Shown: piece after piece, positions 46,828 through 58,709 of the stretch | Layout: each line of letters opens with the position of its first letter | How positions within the stretch are numbered: the stretch's first letter is position 1 | Assembly (NCBI GenBank): GCA_029582265.1 | Contig: CM055822.1 | Location: 8,507,700 to 8,571,699 of the forward strand | DNA: 64,000 bases | From: Zoroaster sp. YZ-2022 | Taxonomy: Eukaryota; Echinodermata; Asteroidea; Forcipulatida; Zoroasteridae | Direction: 5' to 3' | Translations under genes and position numbers: made by a program | The notes under the pieces: model-generated | The model's input: the letters and a program-made list of their open reading frames with translations, nothing else | What the model was told of the DNA's origin: nothing | Databases searched by the model: none

Positions 46828-47443
46828 ATGGAATTCCATACAATTCTCACCTCATTCCCTTTTTGCAGCCATGTCTATGTAAGGCCTGTGCATGCACACT
46901 CAGTCAACCTTTCCTAAGGGCATTCTCCTATTAGCATAACAATCAATTCCAGGAAACGATTCAGGGTTCATTGTACTTGAAGAAGTAAATCAGTTTTAAA
47001 ATGCTATACCAAGTTAGTGAGACATTTTAGCATCTACTAATTAGTGGCAGTTTCATAAATACCAAATTAACTTAGTGGGCAATTCCTCAGTAACTAATTG
47101 GAGATTAACTTGGTAACAGTTTAAATTAGTGACTCTTTATGAATACGGGCCTAAGTCTTTCACCACTGTTATCCTCATAGTGGCATTTGTTGTGGTGGGT
47201 TGGGCTCCGTTTGTCATAGTGATTTTACTTCGTTATAGCATTGAAGTTCCTATTAGCGGGGACCTAGCAAATACCATACAAATATTCGTCTATACCACCA
47301 GCTGGGCAGACGGAATCATTTTGTACATTAGAAACAGACAGTTCCGTCTGGTTCTACACAAAATGGTGTCTAACGGTTTTGGTGCACTGAGGCAGAAATG
47401 CAGCTGCAGGCAGACTTCAAACTCTGCGATAGAGCAGGCTTAG

Positions 47444-49261
47444 TTAGGCCTATGTGTGAGCTTAGAGCAATGACATAGCTCTACAAACTGCATCTATATG
47501 CATATTGGATATGACAAGGTACAAACAGAACAGAAAATAACTTCATTTCAAGCGTATTGATGAAACACGATGCTGCCAACTCGTGATCAATCGTCCAGTG
47601 AAGGTGCGGACAGCGACCTTACGGACTATCAAACAGAAATTGACCGGATCTTGGATGGTATTTTCCAGCTTCCACTTTTGACAAACTTTTTAGATGTTAT
47701 ATCTACGTGGTAAATATGCAAATTAAACGAGTTACATTAACAATTAACCACCATTTCTGCATTTTCAATCTGCGTGTATAGGCTTGTTTTCAAGAAAGGT
47801 CTACGCGCTAAAACAACATAAGGCGTACAATTAAAAGTAGGTCTAAATTGCAGAACGGTAATTTGGGGCCTAAAGGCTAATTTTGGCAGTTTTGTTATAA
47901 ACTGCTTGAAAATATTATATGTTAATTGAAACAACTTAATTTGCAATCCTTTTTGCAGTTTATGTGTGTACAAACTTCGTGTAAAAGCACATGCGTGTTC
48001 AATTCACTGATTAGATGCGGGCTGAAACACGATCTCGGCCTTGATATAAATGATTTACCATATATTTATATTTTCTGTTTGTATATAAACTCAGTCCCGT
48101 AGGATGATGGGGGATGGGGACTGGGGAGGGGTTGTAATCCCCTCCAGCTTGTCAAGCAAGTTCCTCCTTGCAGTGCATTCAATATATATGAAATAAGAAA
48201 CGTATAAACATTTCTTCCTGTCGTATATTTGAGATCCATTCGCTCAACCAAACAAACACCCAGCCCCCGTTGTCAAACCCTGAAACCTACGGCCCTGAAA
48301 CTGTGTGTAATTGCAGATGCACGATAAACAACCTATCATTTTATTTTGTGCATTTTTTTCTGTACGCCTTCTGTGGATTTTTCTGTTTCTAAGTGAGTTG
48401 AGTTTAATTGATTGTTGTCCGGGGGAAGGGGGGGGGGTGGTAAAAGTACTCTCTGCATGTACTAGCATGATGAACATTTAGATTTTTTTGGGCGACCCCT
48501 AAAGTTTCATGGAGTCTATGGACCAATCGCAATAAGATGTGAACACAAATATTAAATAATGGTCTTTTCAAAAACAAACAGGTTAGGTGGGAAATTTATA
48601 TTTTCATTGTTGTTTCCATTCAATAACAATACTGCTCTCAATGCAATGTCAACCGGATGTCAAATTGCTGGCTGACCTGGTTTAGAGATAATTCCTTTCC
48701 TATCCGGGGTAAATATGGTTGGGATACGCCATAGGAATTGTGCAGTAAATTTGTTTTTGTTTTATTGGATACATGTTTTTATTCACATGACCTTATACAA
48801 ATTGGTTGACATACTCTGCTGATGTGTTGAACATTGCATTTTACTTTCAATTCTGTATAAAACGTCATCTTATTAATTTCTGGTTTTGTTTGTAATGATT
48901 AATAAATGGCTACTAAATATATATCCCTTGTGATTTCTTTTTGATCTAGGAGAAAACAAAGTATGTAGGACTATTTCGAATTTCAACATGTTGCAGTCCG
49001 GCAAAGTAATAAAAATAAAAGAAAAAAAAAAACATAAAAAGACATGCGACAGTTTTCTAAAAAACGGATGTTCTTTTTGCGCTGAAACTTTCGCAAATGT
49101 ACTAATACATTCCAAGATACCGTACCATCCATTGAATGTTCCAAACATTCCCATACACAGATTCAGTGGGAGTTAAGTTCATTATTATTCAATCTTATTT
49201 TATTGTTACAATCTTCATCATTACTTACAACATTGCATGCATTTTTTGTTATGAACGGGTA
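47444..49261 (+). repeat. 3' flank of the GPCR unit, copy 2
   Basis: Non-coding. The first 160 bp match 61886-62060. After 'gcggacagcgaccttacgg' (47607) the sequence jumps to the part parallel to about 1780-3254, so about 1.7 kb present in copy 1 is missing. An extra segment at about 48664-48715 is absent from copy 1. The uninterrupted target of the Penelope insertion lies at about 49207. Confidence 0.75.
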
Positions 49262-49535
49262 TCAATTATCACACCCATCGACACATGGCACCCCAGACGC
49301 ATCAGAGAGGCCATCGAGATCGTCAAACACGACACTGTGCCACAGGGCATCGGCTTCTACATCAGCGACATTTGGCGACCACTACTACAGACTGAAGGAT
49401 CTTCTATATTCAAAGTCCATAACCCACCCCAGACTGAGGGATCTCCTATATCCTAAGTCAACCACCCTCCGCCCCTGTGCTTGTCAACAACTGATTCAGT
49501 TCAGTGAGCACACACTCCTCTCCCCCAACCCCTAG
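49262..49535 (+). pseudogene. Penelope-like C-terminal fragment
   Basis: The plus-strand frame reads WHPRRIREAIEIVKHDTV then PQGIGFYISDIWRPLL, which is the tail following the GIY-YIG domain in the element at 3270-4928. A block of about 70 bp ending at 49441 (ctgaaggatcttctatat...) is repeated at 51548-51618. Only the C-terminus is present; no nuclease core. Confidence 0.78.
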
Positions 49536-50014
49536 GGGTGCACCCCACTAAATAGTGAGGAATTCATGCGCCGAGCTATTTATCATAAAGTGTATGCCCT
49601 CAAATATTTCTGAAAAACAAAGATTTGAGGCCCATTCATTTGATGGATTGTGTAAAAATGGCCCACTATCATAACCCGGGGGTCCTTGGCTTCCAACTGT
49701 GAGTATTTTGGACACACTAGGCCCTGAAAAAGTGGTCCTAATTTGATTTCAAGCGTAAGGCCTTTTCCAAAATGGCTGCTTTACAGTGTGGACGTTTTCA
49801 CTACTGTAGAGGGTGGTTTTCATTGGGATGAGAATAACTCCTGGAAACCTGGACTTTAGACAGTAAATAGAGAAGAAAATAAAAGGTTATATATCGATCA
49901 ATATTTTTCTTTTGGTTTTAAAAACTGTGGGACTTCTAAGTATTTTTCATGATTTTTGAATATTGTGTATTTAGCACTGTTTACTATGGGAGTTTATTTA
50001 GTTGGTGTGCACCC
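49536..50014. mobile_element. TIR MITE 'GGGTGCACCC', copy 2
   Basis: The 479-bp element is about 90 percent similar by eye to copy 3. It starts GGGTGCACCCCACTAAATA and ends TTAGTTGGTGTGCACCC. The left flank is CCTAG and the right flank TATAG. It matches copy 1 along its whole length. Non-coding. Confidence 0.85.
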
Positions 50015-50274
50015 TATAGTTTCAAAATGGCGTCGTCCATGGTTTGTTTTGATGGTGGGATTTAAACGTGTGCTTTTGTTTACAGTATCAGTAAGGCTGA
50101 TAATAAATGAAAAATATTTACATTAAATTTTCCCATTCAATATCCTTGTATTTCAGGTCTTTATTGGATGAATACAGTACTGTTACAGCAAAAAGGTATG
50201 TGGAATTGCGAAATTAATACCATAGTCTGCATGTGCTCTTTTTCGGCTATTGAAATTGTTTACATTTTCTTTTC

Positions 50275-50554
50275 GGCACATCATGTGGGTTCGAATCACG
50301 GCCGTGACACTTGTGTCCTTGAGCAAGACACTTAATCATAATTGCTTCTCTCCACCCAGGGGTTAAATGGGTACCTGTGAAGGCAGAGTTGGTTTGCTCT
50401 ATATGCGCTAGAAATGGCAGCAATTGAGCTGTATACTCCCCAGGGAGCTGAGATGGTTTAAGGAATGATTGACGAGCCTTATGAGCAGGGATAATAATAT
50501 AATGCGCCTTGAGCACCACTTAGTTGGTGGATACGTGCGCTATATAAATCCACA

Positions 50555-50590
<36 letters not shown>
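50275..50590 (+). mobile_element. 5'-truncated tRNA-derived SINE with (ATT)n tail
   Basis: The head keeps only the B-box half (gtgggttcgaatcacg), followed by 'acacttgtgtccttgagcaag', shared with the SINE at 30841. It then diverges to a different body that ends 'gtgcgctatataaatcc' and a tail of about 12 ATT/TTA triplets (50549-50590). It is a related SINE family with a different 3' end, hence probably a different partner LINE. 50015-50274 holds nothing recognised. Confidence 0.8.
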
Positions 50591-51003
50591 GTGAAGAAAG
50601 GCTCGTGATTTGCCCCCTCAGCGTATGATTAATTGTGTATGAGGCCCCATTTTCTGTCAACCTGGATCCGCCCCTAATAAGGTTAATTTTGTAAAACTGT
50701 CTGAAATTGCCTTTAGATAATATCTCGGATATTGTTTAAATATTCAAGGAGGAAACTAATTGTTATTTAAAGAAATTTTTAAAGAAAAACATTGCACCCA
50801 AGAAATACAATAATGCATACACAATGCATGGTTATCCATTGCAAACTGCACAGAAACATCATAGACGAACCAAGTATGTTTAAAGCTGGCATTTTGCAGT
50901 GGAGTAATATTTTTCAATTTTTTTTCAGAAACATGACCTCTGCAATATACTGGATGTCCTTAGTGTGTTCCCAAGTCAAATTGAAAAAAATCATCTCTTT
51001 AAA
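50591..51003. other. Unassigned non-coding DNA
   Basis: No gene or repeat recognised. Open frames are under 80 codons with no domain. Confidence 0.5.
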
Positions 51004-51483
51004 GGGTGCACCCCACTAAATAGTGAGGAATTCATGCGCCGAGCTATTTATCATAAAGTGTATGCCCTCAAATTTTCTGAAAAACAAATATTTGAGGCCC
51101 ATTCATTTGATGGATTGTGTAAAAATGGCCCACTATCATAACCTGGGATCCTTGGCTTCCAACTGTGAGTATTTTGGACACACTAGGCCCTGAAAAAGTG
51201 GTCCTAATTTGATTTCAAGCGTAAGGCCTTTTTCCAAAATGGCTGCTTTTCAGTGTGGACGTTTTCACTACTGTAGAGGGTGGTTTTCATTGGGATGAGA
51301 ATAACTCCCTGGAAACCTGGACTTTAGACAGTAAATAGAGAAGAAAATAAAAGGTTATATATCGATCAATATTTTTTCTTTTGGTTTTAAAAACTGTGGG
51401 ACTTCTAAGTATTTTTTCATGATTTTTGAATATTGTGTATTTAGCACTGTTTACTATGGGAGTTTATTTAGTTGGGTGCACCC
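51004..51483. mobile_element. TIR MITE 'GGGTGCACCC', copy 3
   Basis: This 480-bp element has the best-preserved ends: GGGTGCACCCCACTAAATA and TATTTAGTTGGGTGCACCC. The right flank is CTAGG and the left flank TTAAA, so no target duplication is visible for this copy alone. Together with copy 2, the outer borders form CCTAGGGGTGCACC and its exact complement. Confidence 0.87.
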
Positions 51484-51900
51484 CTAGGATCCTAGTCTCA
51501 ACAGTTCCCGCCTGCGCGCCTCAATGAACTAATCCTCCAGCATCCATTGGCGACCACTACTACAGACTGAAGGATCTTCTATATCCAAAGTCCATAACCC
51601 ACCCCAGACTGAGGGATCAGTCAAATTATAGACTTTTCTTTCAACTTAAGTAACCCAAGAGAAGTCTGTTTTTATTGAATCTGTATTGTGTAAAGGTATC
51701 AGACTTTTGGGGAGATTAAACTTTGACCTTGGTTGGTACCTAGCTAACGAGCGAGTCTTGTAGCGTGACGTCAGATCTTCATCACAACGTATTTAATGAA
51801 ATCCCTTGAATGGTGCGTCAGGAGCCTGTCTTTATCCTTGAGGATGAAGACTGGGGACCAGTCTAATATCCATCTTATTATGTAAGCGATGGTCCCTTTA
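51484..51900 (+). other. Second Penelope tail fragment and unassigned DNA
   Basis: Bases 51546-51618 repeat the block at 49373-49441 (tggcgaccactactacagac, then cccaccccagactgagggatc), so a Penelope tail is present twice around the MITE/SINE segment. Bases 51640-51900 are non-coding and not recognised. Confidence 0.65.
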
Positions 51901-53880
51901 AGAAGCCTAGACATGCATGGTCGACCTGCATGACAGACTAGAGCTGTCTTAGCGAAGATGCTGATAATGATGTATAGGCCTACTGGTTTACATTATGTGG
52001 GCCTAACAAGAAAACTAGGGATATTACTGGACAAATTTATATTTCACATTGGCAGGTTGTATTCCAGTTTTGTACATTGAGCTGAAATTCATTACCTAAA
52101 AAGTCATATTACTAGCAGATGACATTACTGAGTTTCAATGAATGAAATGACATAATGGATGTATTGTTATCACGATAATGATTGCTTTACAGTGACATAA
52201 TGACATCAATTATCAGAGAAAAATGCGGACTGATGATAGAATTATAATTTCCCCCTGCATATATTGTTGGCGCAGTATCAGATAGTTTTAATGTTTGCCC
52301 AGCATCAACTCCCAAAATTTAAAATTAAAAGGTAGAAAAGTGATGCCAAATTTCAAGTTAAAGTAATGCCTATTTCATAGGCCTTTTGCCGTGCATTAGT
52401 TTTAGGGGTCGTTGCCCTTTTTTGTTCAAACTTGCCGTAGGAGTCTCGAACCCCCCCACAAAAAAGTGTTAGAATTAGTAAATGGAGGTAAAAAGTCAAG
52501 GAGTCACGAAATTTTGGGCACAGCACAGAAAAGCGCACTTTTTATGTAATTACAAACTTCCAAGGAGGGTTCGAGAAAATAGTGTAGTGAAAATACATTC
52601 AGATGTTTGTACTTAATGCGGAATTAAACAAAACTGGAAACTATTAGCAATAATTTAATTTTCTTTTTTAAAACCTCAGACGAAATCATTTCTAGGGGAG
52701 ATTGATACCATAATTAGCTTTACACAAAGTAAGTTCTGGGTTAAAATGTAAGCATTTAGGAATTTATGAATGATTAATTCTATACCTGATCTTTTAACAA
52801 AACCTGTCCATTCACTGAATGAGTTGGCTGATGGAATATGATCTGTTATACGTTTACCATAAGGCCCCCCCCCCAAAAAAAAATGATGCAGTGACGCGCT
52901 TTGTTTGTTTGTTTGTTTGTTTTTTGCTATTCCTTTTATTTTGGCCAACCAGTGAAATACATGATACATGGTATACGCGGTTATTTGAACCAGACCAAAT
53001 TCCCCATACACAAAGTATGGTGTCAACACAGCGCGTCGTCGGAATTCCAATCGATCCAGCAATTTTGGCTGCAATTGGACATCGTTTCGTAGTATAAAAA
53101 AAAGGAAAAAAAAAAACTAAAAAAGCCGACGCGTGGCGGGTCTAAGGCGATTCGCGCGGAGACCAGAAATCGGAGACTTTTTTTGCTTAAAGTATATTAC
53201 ATACAGTTAAGTATATCAGTCTAAAAACATTGTTACTGTCGCATGTTTATTTTTCAGTCAAAATATTAACTAGAAACCAAATAATGGGGGGATGGGATAC
53301 GCCCACACCCCATTGATGCATGTCTCAAAATCTGGGTCTAGTCACCTGGACGGGTCTCGTCTCCCCCTTCTCATGAGTGGAATGTTAAAGAAAACTCGTT
53401 CTAATGACCTTAAGAAAATCAGGGAATTTCACGGTCTTGCCGAATTTGGTTGGCATAGGTCTGATATATATTTCTTTATTATAGGGACTATTATATTTTG
53501 GTGTTCTGTATATAAACGGTTCTCAGTATTTCCTGTAAAATATCTTTGTCCTTTATTATGTATAAAGGCAATTATGATCGCACTGAACTACTTCAATTTT
53601 GTATTGTTGGTTCTGTTGAATTAGTTATTGCGTTCGAAAAAACGAGTTTCCGTCGGGGGGGGAGTGGCTTCATCCCACTGATTTCACGGATACTTTGCTC
53701 TTATTAGACCCACGTGCTCCACTGTCATTGACTAGGCTCCTTACATCCTCAAACAACATCACCGACGTTGATTATAAGTCCTTCCAAATAATTTCCCGTC
53801 TCCATTTCCCTTCGTTCAGCGTTACATCGTTTGATTGAATTAAATATTAATCAGGCTGCCTACTGAAACCACGATGTTAA
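51900..53880 (+). repeat. GPCR 5'-flank segments (a) and (b), third receptor-less copy
   Basis: This is the longest uninterrupted copy. Bases 51905-52040 match 6157-6300, 52040-52780 match 9946-10680, and 52800-53876 match 30430-31600 without the SINE. It shows that the pieces at 6.1 kb and 9.9 kb belong together. It includes a (GTTT)n run at about 52903-52925. It ends in the TTAA (53877-53880) at which piggyBac is inserted. No coding frame is conserved with the other copies. Confidence 0.75.
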
Positions 53881-54198
53881 CCATTTCGATCGCGCGGGCT
53901 CCAAAAAGAGCCTTTGTTGAGATACGCTTCGATCCCGCGGGCTCCAAAAGGTGCCGGGAATCGTCACGCGCCTGACGCCCAAGGCGACTTAAATCACCAC
54001 CTGAAAATGCTTGAGTGTTATTTTGTTTGGCGCCCTCTATTGACAGGAATTTACAATTTTTAAAACTTCATAAAAGCGCGCCCGGCGTGTGATGCTAGCT
54101 TAGCTGCGCTGGCCGTCGAGTCGCGTCACTTTGCGGTTTCCCACTTTGCTATAGCGTCCACTCGCCTTGCCACAACGGTCTGTTTTTTAGTTGCAATC

Positions 54199-56095
54199 AT
54201 GATGGAAACGGACATAAATGATGGCATTTTGGCTGAGATTTTGGCAGACAGTGGCTCAGAATCGGATGACGATGTAACGGATGACGATAAAGGCATTTCT
54301 TCCAACGGCAGCATAGAAAAAATTCCAGCGGCATTTCAAGAGGTAAAGCACAGTAAAGTGAATAACAGTTACTCTTCCCGGCCCAAATGCAAACTAATGT
54401 AATTCAACGATATTTCCTATAGCGTAAATATTGGGTGCATTTTTGATATGCTCAAGCGGGTTACAACTGTTGGAGATGAGGAATGTAAATTTAGAAAATG
54501 GATCCCTTGAATAGGAGTGACCAAATCCCCACCCCCTGGACTGGGGCAAAAAGTCGGGCATCATGCAATGACCAAAGTGCTCGAGTGAAAATGTACAATT
54601 TGTAGTAGTTTGTTGGGGTTATTTGTCTTCATTGAAACAGCTAGTTGATGTATAGCATAGAAATTTTAACATCCACCCATAGCCGGTCGTGCTATTTAGC
54701 GTCAACAAAGCGTCAACAAGCTGAAAATGCACTCTTAAGCTTCCAAAAGAATAGCCTCGTATTCAAAAGGCCCTCATAAGTTGTATTATGCAAGAAGTTG
54801 GGGGAATTCACATTCACAATCCCACATTAAAACGAAAATTTATCGGCAACGACTTTCGGAGAGTGGAGGCCGCCATCTTTCTTTCTCAGCGCAGTATTCA
54901 TTTTGCGCATGACCCCCTGTGGCCTGTGCACATGCAGCAAAGTAGCAGTGAGATATTGCATTTACAAATGTAGGACCGAGATTAATTCTCCTACCAAGGT
55001 GACAGCCGGCCGAGATCAAGGAGGACGACAGGAAAGTTAGATTTCCGATCTGGTTGGGAACGACGAGACCATTACGAGTGTGGGACTGTGCAGTTCACTG
55101 GAAATCCTGGCCCCACCGGCGACTTTGCCACACTGTCGGCAGTGGAGATCTTCAAGCTGTATTTTTGTCAACTCGTGTGGGATATGCTCGTCGACGAGAC
55201 TAATCGCTATGCGCAGCAAACAATAGACTCAAATCCTGATCAACAGTTCTCCTGGCACCCAACCAACATTCCCGAAATAATGGCATTTGTGGCACTTCTC
55301 ATTGCTATGGGCATAAACAAATCCTCTCAATACAGGATGTACTGGTCGACGTCTGAAATTCTTCACATCCCATTCTATCCGTCGATCATGTCCCGTAATC
55401 GGTTCAGTTCAATTATTCGGTTCCTCCACGTCTCCAATAACCAAATTCCTCGTAGAGCCTCGGCTAAACGGGACAAACTTTCCAATGTTCAGCCCTTGAT
55501 AGAATTCCTCGTCCCGAAGTTTCTCAACCTGTATAACCCTGCGTAGAATCTGTCTCCAGACGAGAGTATGTTGAAATTCAAGGGACGCTTAAGTTTTGTT
55601 CAGTACATGCCTAAAAATCCTATCAAACGGGGTATTAAAGCCTTCTCCCTGAACGAGTCCAAAACAGGATACACGTGTGCTTGGAAACTGTACACAAGAG
55701 CTGACGACACCCAAACTGTTTATGATGCAGACGTACATGTAGATTCCAAGTCATCAGACTGCCATCCACCAAACCCGACAGTTGCAGGAAAAGTCGTCAT
55801 TAATCTGGTCCATGGACTTGAGAAGAAGGGACATGTAATATATTGTGATAATTACTATACTAGCCCAGCTCTTTTAGCTAAACTTGCTAAACTAGGATTC
55901 GGATGTTGTGGAACTGTTCGTTACACTACACAGGGAATACCACAGGCCGCAAACCCCAAAAACCATAAAATGAAGAAAGGAGATGACCCATTTTTGGGGA
56001 TGAAAGGTGGGCAATTGTGTATCGTTTGGCAAGACAAAAAATCTGTAACACTTTTAACTAATGTAGGCAACAGTGATTTGTATGCTGTTCTATAA
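54199..56095 (+). pseudogene. piggyBac transposase, N-terminal and central parts
   Basis: The probable start is the tandem ATG at 54199 (MMETDINDGILAEILADSG), an acidic N-terminus rich in Asp, Glu and Ser, open to 54402. The stretch 54403-55010 is poorly readable. From about 55016 the DDE_Tnp_1_7-type domain is clear: RRDHYECGT, IFKLYFCQLVWDMLV, HPTNIPEIMAFVALLIAMG, MSRNRFSSIIRFLH. A TAG at 55544-55546 comes just before DESMLKFKGR (first catalytic Asp). The next frame has KAFSLNESKTGYTCAWKLY, IYCDNYYTSPALL (second Asp) and LLTNVGNSDLYAV, where the foldback is inserted. The family cuts and pastes DNA at TTAA through three Asp residues. Confidence 0.88.
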
Positions 56096-58186
56096 TGGAA
56101 CACCTACGCGGCGCCTTTTTTTTGGGCAGCGACTTTTTTTTCACGCGGCGACTTTTTTTTTCACGCGGCGACTTTTTTGGGGGCGGCGCCTTTTTTTTTT
56201 ACGCGGTGACTTTTTTTTTTGACGTGGCGACTTTTTGTTTTTACGCGGCGACTTTTTGTTTTTGGGCGGCGACTTTTTTTTTACGCAGCAACTTTTTTTT
56301 ACGTAGCGACTTGTTGAGTGTTTTGGGGATTCCCGTACAGGTTATGCAATGCCGATGTGCAGTCCAAAAGTGCCAATCTCAATCAAGTTTCTGAAGCTGT
56401 CTAACCAGTAGTTCACCATCATGTCAAACAATGTTCACCAAAATCTCTCAATTCTCTGAATAATACAAAATAAATATTTAATTGTTCATTTATTACTGGA
56501 TAACTTAAATGGGGCAATGGTACCTGTTTTATGAAACATTAATGAGACACTTATCACTGGAGAAAAATATTTAAACTTGCATGAGTATTGTTGATAAAAA
56601 AAAGAAAAAGGAATCTTGTTTTCCTAAGGTAACAGTCCCCGTTTACGCACCTGATTGTGAGGAGAAGTTGAATACATCACACAAGGACTCTGTTGGTGGA
56701 CGAAATACTCCTCATGGAGTGCAGTTTGAATATCCGCAATGCGTGTATTCTCTGTGCCCCTATCTACCTGAATACAACGTGGCACAGCTGAAGTATAAAA
56801 TAAATAAAACATTGAAATTAGAAACAAACATTGGGATAAATAATGTTGATGAACTTGCTCAATGTAAAAAGCAAAACCAAAAACAAAACACATAACAAGT
56901 TTTACCCCGTAACTCTAGAATGCTATTTTGGCACCTCCTTTTCAGTTTAAGCCACCAGTTTAAGCCACTGAATGTCCCACTGAATGTCCCACTGGTAAGA
57001 CTCCAACGTTATTATAAATCTTAGTTCGTTGTGATATTGTAATGATGACAAACATCATGTGAAATGAGTGCTCGTGTTATAACTGTTGTTATAAGCAATG
57101 TAATATAAACAATACTGTTTCTCATTTTTTTCATAAACGATAAAAAGAAGTTAGGCCTAGCTAAAACTTCTGTACGTAATATTTTCGTTCATATGTATGG
57201 ATTTATGAATTTACAAACGATTTTGAGATTATATTCAGATCATCAATACCCAAAATTAATTAGCCCCATACATCACCTTGAATTTCTTTCAAAATGTCTA
57301 CGAAATATGTGGCTGTCACTGTAGGATCTCGATTTGTGCTTGCAATTCTTAGCCAAACCAATCGACGGGAAAAACTAAAATAATGAATTACAAAATTATA
57401 CACGAAATACAAAAACCACATGAAATTTTCTGAAACCCTTTGTTCGGAAATCTACAGAGTCAAGGGTATGATAATCATTTAAACAAAATTATTTGATCGA
57501 CAACAAATCAACAATAGGCCTACAACATTATGCATGGTAGGGCACCAGTCATTCAAAAGTTTGAACTGGATTTAAAAAGTAATGTTTCCATTTATAGGCC
57601 TTCACTTTGGCCAGAAGACTTCAAACTTTATGTTTTATTGTTTCCTTCCTTCTTCGCAGTGGGCAAGCTATGGGGCCTCGTCGACATGTTCCCCACAGAA
57701 AAGCAGTGTCCCCAGGTGCACCTAATATCACAGTGGAAATTGTGATGAGGCTATTGGGCACCGAACAGGCAAACAAATATTCCCTTTATTGATCTCAGTA
57801 CACATTAATCAACATATTATGGTTCTATTTTTTGAAAGGACATTATTTGCATTCATCATTGTCATACCCGTCAATAGCGCCATGGATGCCAAAACCGTAA
57901 GTTCTCAGTTTGTCGTATTGATCTATGTGAAGAGCATAATTAGGTCCAAAATTCTGTACTCTCGTCGTCTCAGTCGGTGCCTCCTACGACTTTTGACACC
58001 TTCGGGATCAAGCATCCTTTGGCCTTCAATGACAACATCTCTAAGGAAAAGTTAGGACAAGAAGTTCAAAAAAAGTCGCCTCGTAAAAACAAAAAGTCGC
58101 CGCGTAAAAAAAAAGTCGCCGCCCCCTAAAAAAAAAAGTCGCCGCGTGAAAAAAAAAAGTCGCCGCGTAGGTATCCATTATAGAAC
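56087..58186. mobile_element. Foldback with GCGGCGAC repeat arms, inserted in piggyBac
   Basis: Outer ends GTTCTATAATGGA (56087-56099) and TCCATTATAGAAC (58174-58186) are inverted. Next come arrays of a unit of about 18-22 bp, ACGCGGCGAC plus a T run, about nine copies at 56104-56320, and in the opposite orientation about five copies at 58070-58168. The 1.75-kb middle is AT-rich. It has one open frame of 104 codons (56581-56895) with a Lys-rich start, several Cys and no domain I know. No clear target duplication. Repeats with Phe-rich translations (FFFYAAT-like) are artefacts. Confidence 0.82.
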
Positions 58187-58189
58187 ACC

Positions 58190-58709
58190 ATAGATTTGTC
58201 CAAAAAGCAATATCGGTGTAATAAGAGCACAAGTGGATTTCGTGATGTTATGAAGCCCAATTGTATTGAAGTTTACAACAAAAACATGGGTGGAACTGAT
58301 CTTGCCGACCAATGTTTTCAGTATTACAATCATACACACAGAAGCTTGAAATTGTGGAAAAGAGTTTTTTTTCCATGTGCTGAATATCTGTATTGTCAAT
58401 AGCAGAGTAATATTCACCAGCATAGCAGGGAACAAAAATGTCAGTAACCTTGATTTTCGTATAGGGATTGTACAGGGCTTGCTGTTGGGTTGGGAACGTA
58501 ACGCAACAAGTCAGTTGAGATACCATATTCCTATCGAGTTGACAGGGCAACAGCACTATCCTGGCAAAAATCCCAATGGAAAGAAACACGACTGCATTGT
58601 TTGCAGTAACCGCAAATTAGGCAGGCGAAAACAAACAAAGATGATCTGTAAACAATGTACACAACTTATGTGCATAGTTCCTTGCTTTGAGAAATACCAC
58701 ATCACTTGA
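58190..58709 (+). pseudogene. piggyBac transposase, C-terminal part with Cys-rich domain
   Basis: The frame resumes with IDLSKKQYRCNKSTSGFRDV, then the third catalytic motif NMGGTDLADQ (third Asp) and YYNHTHRSLKLWKRVFF. A frameshift near 58390 leads to the last part, with IPIELTGQQHYPGKNP and a C-terminal zinc-binding motif CIVCSNRKLGRR, MICKQC, MCIVPCFEKYH, ending in TGA at 58709. The Cys-rich tail in piggyBac binds the element ends. With the 54199-56095 part, all three Asp are present, so the gene died through stop, frameshift and insertion, not through loss of its catalytic core. Confidence 0.87.

Larger units (their letters stand above)
44048..47151. mobile_element. Harbinger-type DNA transposon in the dead GPCR
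   Basis: The ends GGCCCGTATTCATAAAG (44048) and CTTTATGAATACGGGCC (to 47151) are perfect 17-bp inverted repeats. The flanks TAG (44045-44047) and TAA (47152-47154) match the TAA of the empty site in the intact receptor, fitting the 3-bp T-N-A target of PIF/Harbinger. Many CTAGT/TTAGTG motifs lie just inside the ends. A Myb/SANT-like gene remnant supports the assignment. The transposase gene is missing. Without the foldback at 44695-46827 the element is only about 970 bp. Confidence 0.88.
43330..47443 (+). pseudogene. Rhodopsin-like GPCR pseudogene
   Basis: The start is ATG 43330, aligned with the start of the intact paralogue. Readable parts: N-terminus with NETSIDNMSTFD (two N-glycosylation sequons); TM1 with NPLFLVIIRRVENIPTSTK; TM2 with SLTVSDFG; a frameshift and loss near 43625-43660, where TM2-TM3 loop sequence is missing; TM3 end TIDRYLAI (DRY); TM4 CSWVSVIIIT; TM5; and loop 3 RRHQAQRIARENQF. 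The gene is split at 44047 by the Harbinger-type element and resumes at 47152 with TM6 (FVVVGWAPF, G for the usual C) and TM7 SWADGIILYIRNRQFR, ending in TAG at 47443. An LTR in the leader, a frameshift and a 3.1-kb insertion make it dead. Confidence 0.93.

Noticed and set aside
44694..46843. Long open frames of repeated heptapeptides on both strands (MRRHDAT, CDGTTRQ, RRIVASC)
   Set aside because: They are translations of a 21-bp GC-rich tandem repeat without stops. Frames are open on both strands at once and have no start context, so no protein is called.
51840..51880. A second hammerhead-like motif (cttgaggatgaagactgggg)
   Set aside because: The CTGANGA and GAAAC core bases are not present in the right order.
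56581..56895. 104-codon frame in the middle of the piggyBac-inserted foldback
   Set aside because: It has a plausible composition with several Cys, but no domain and no second copy to compare, so it is noted only within the foldback entry.
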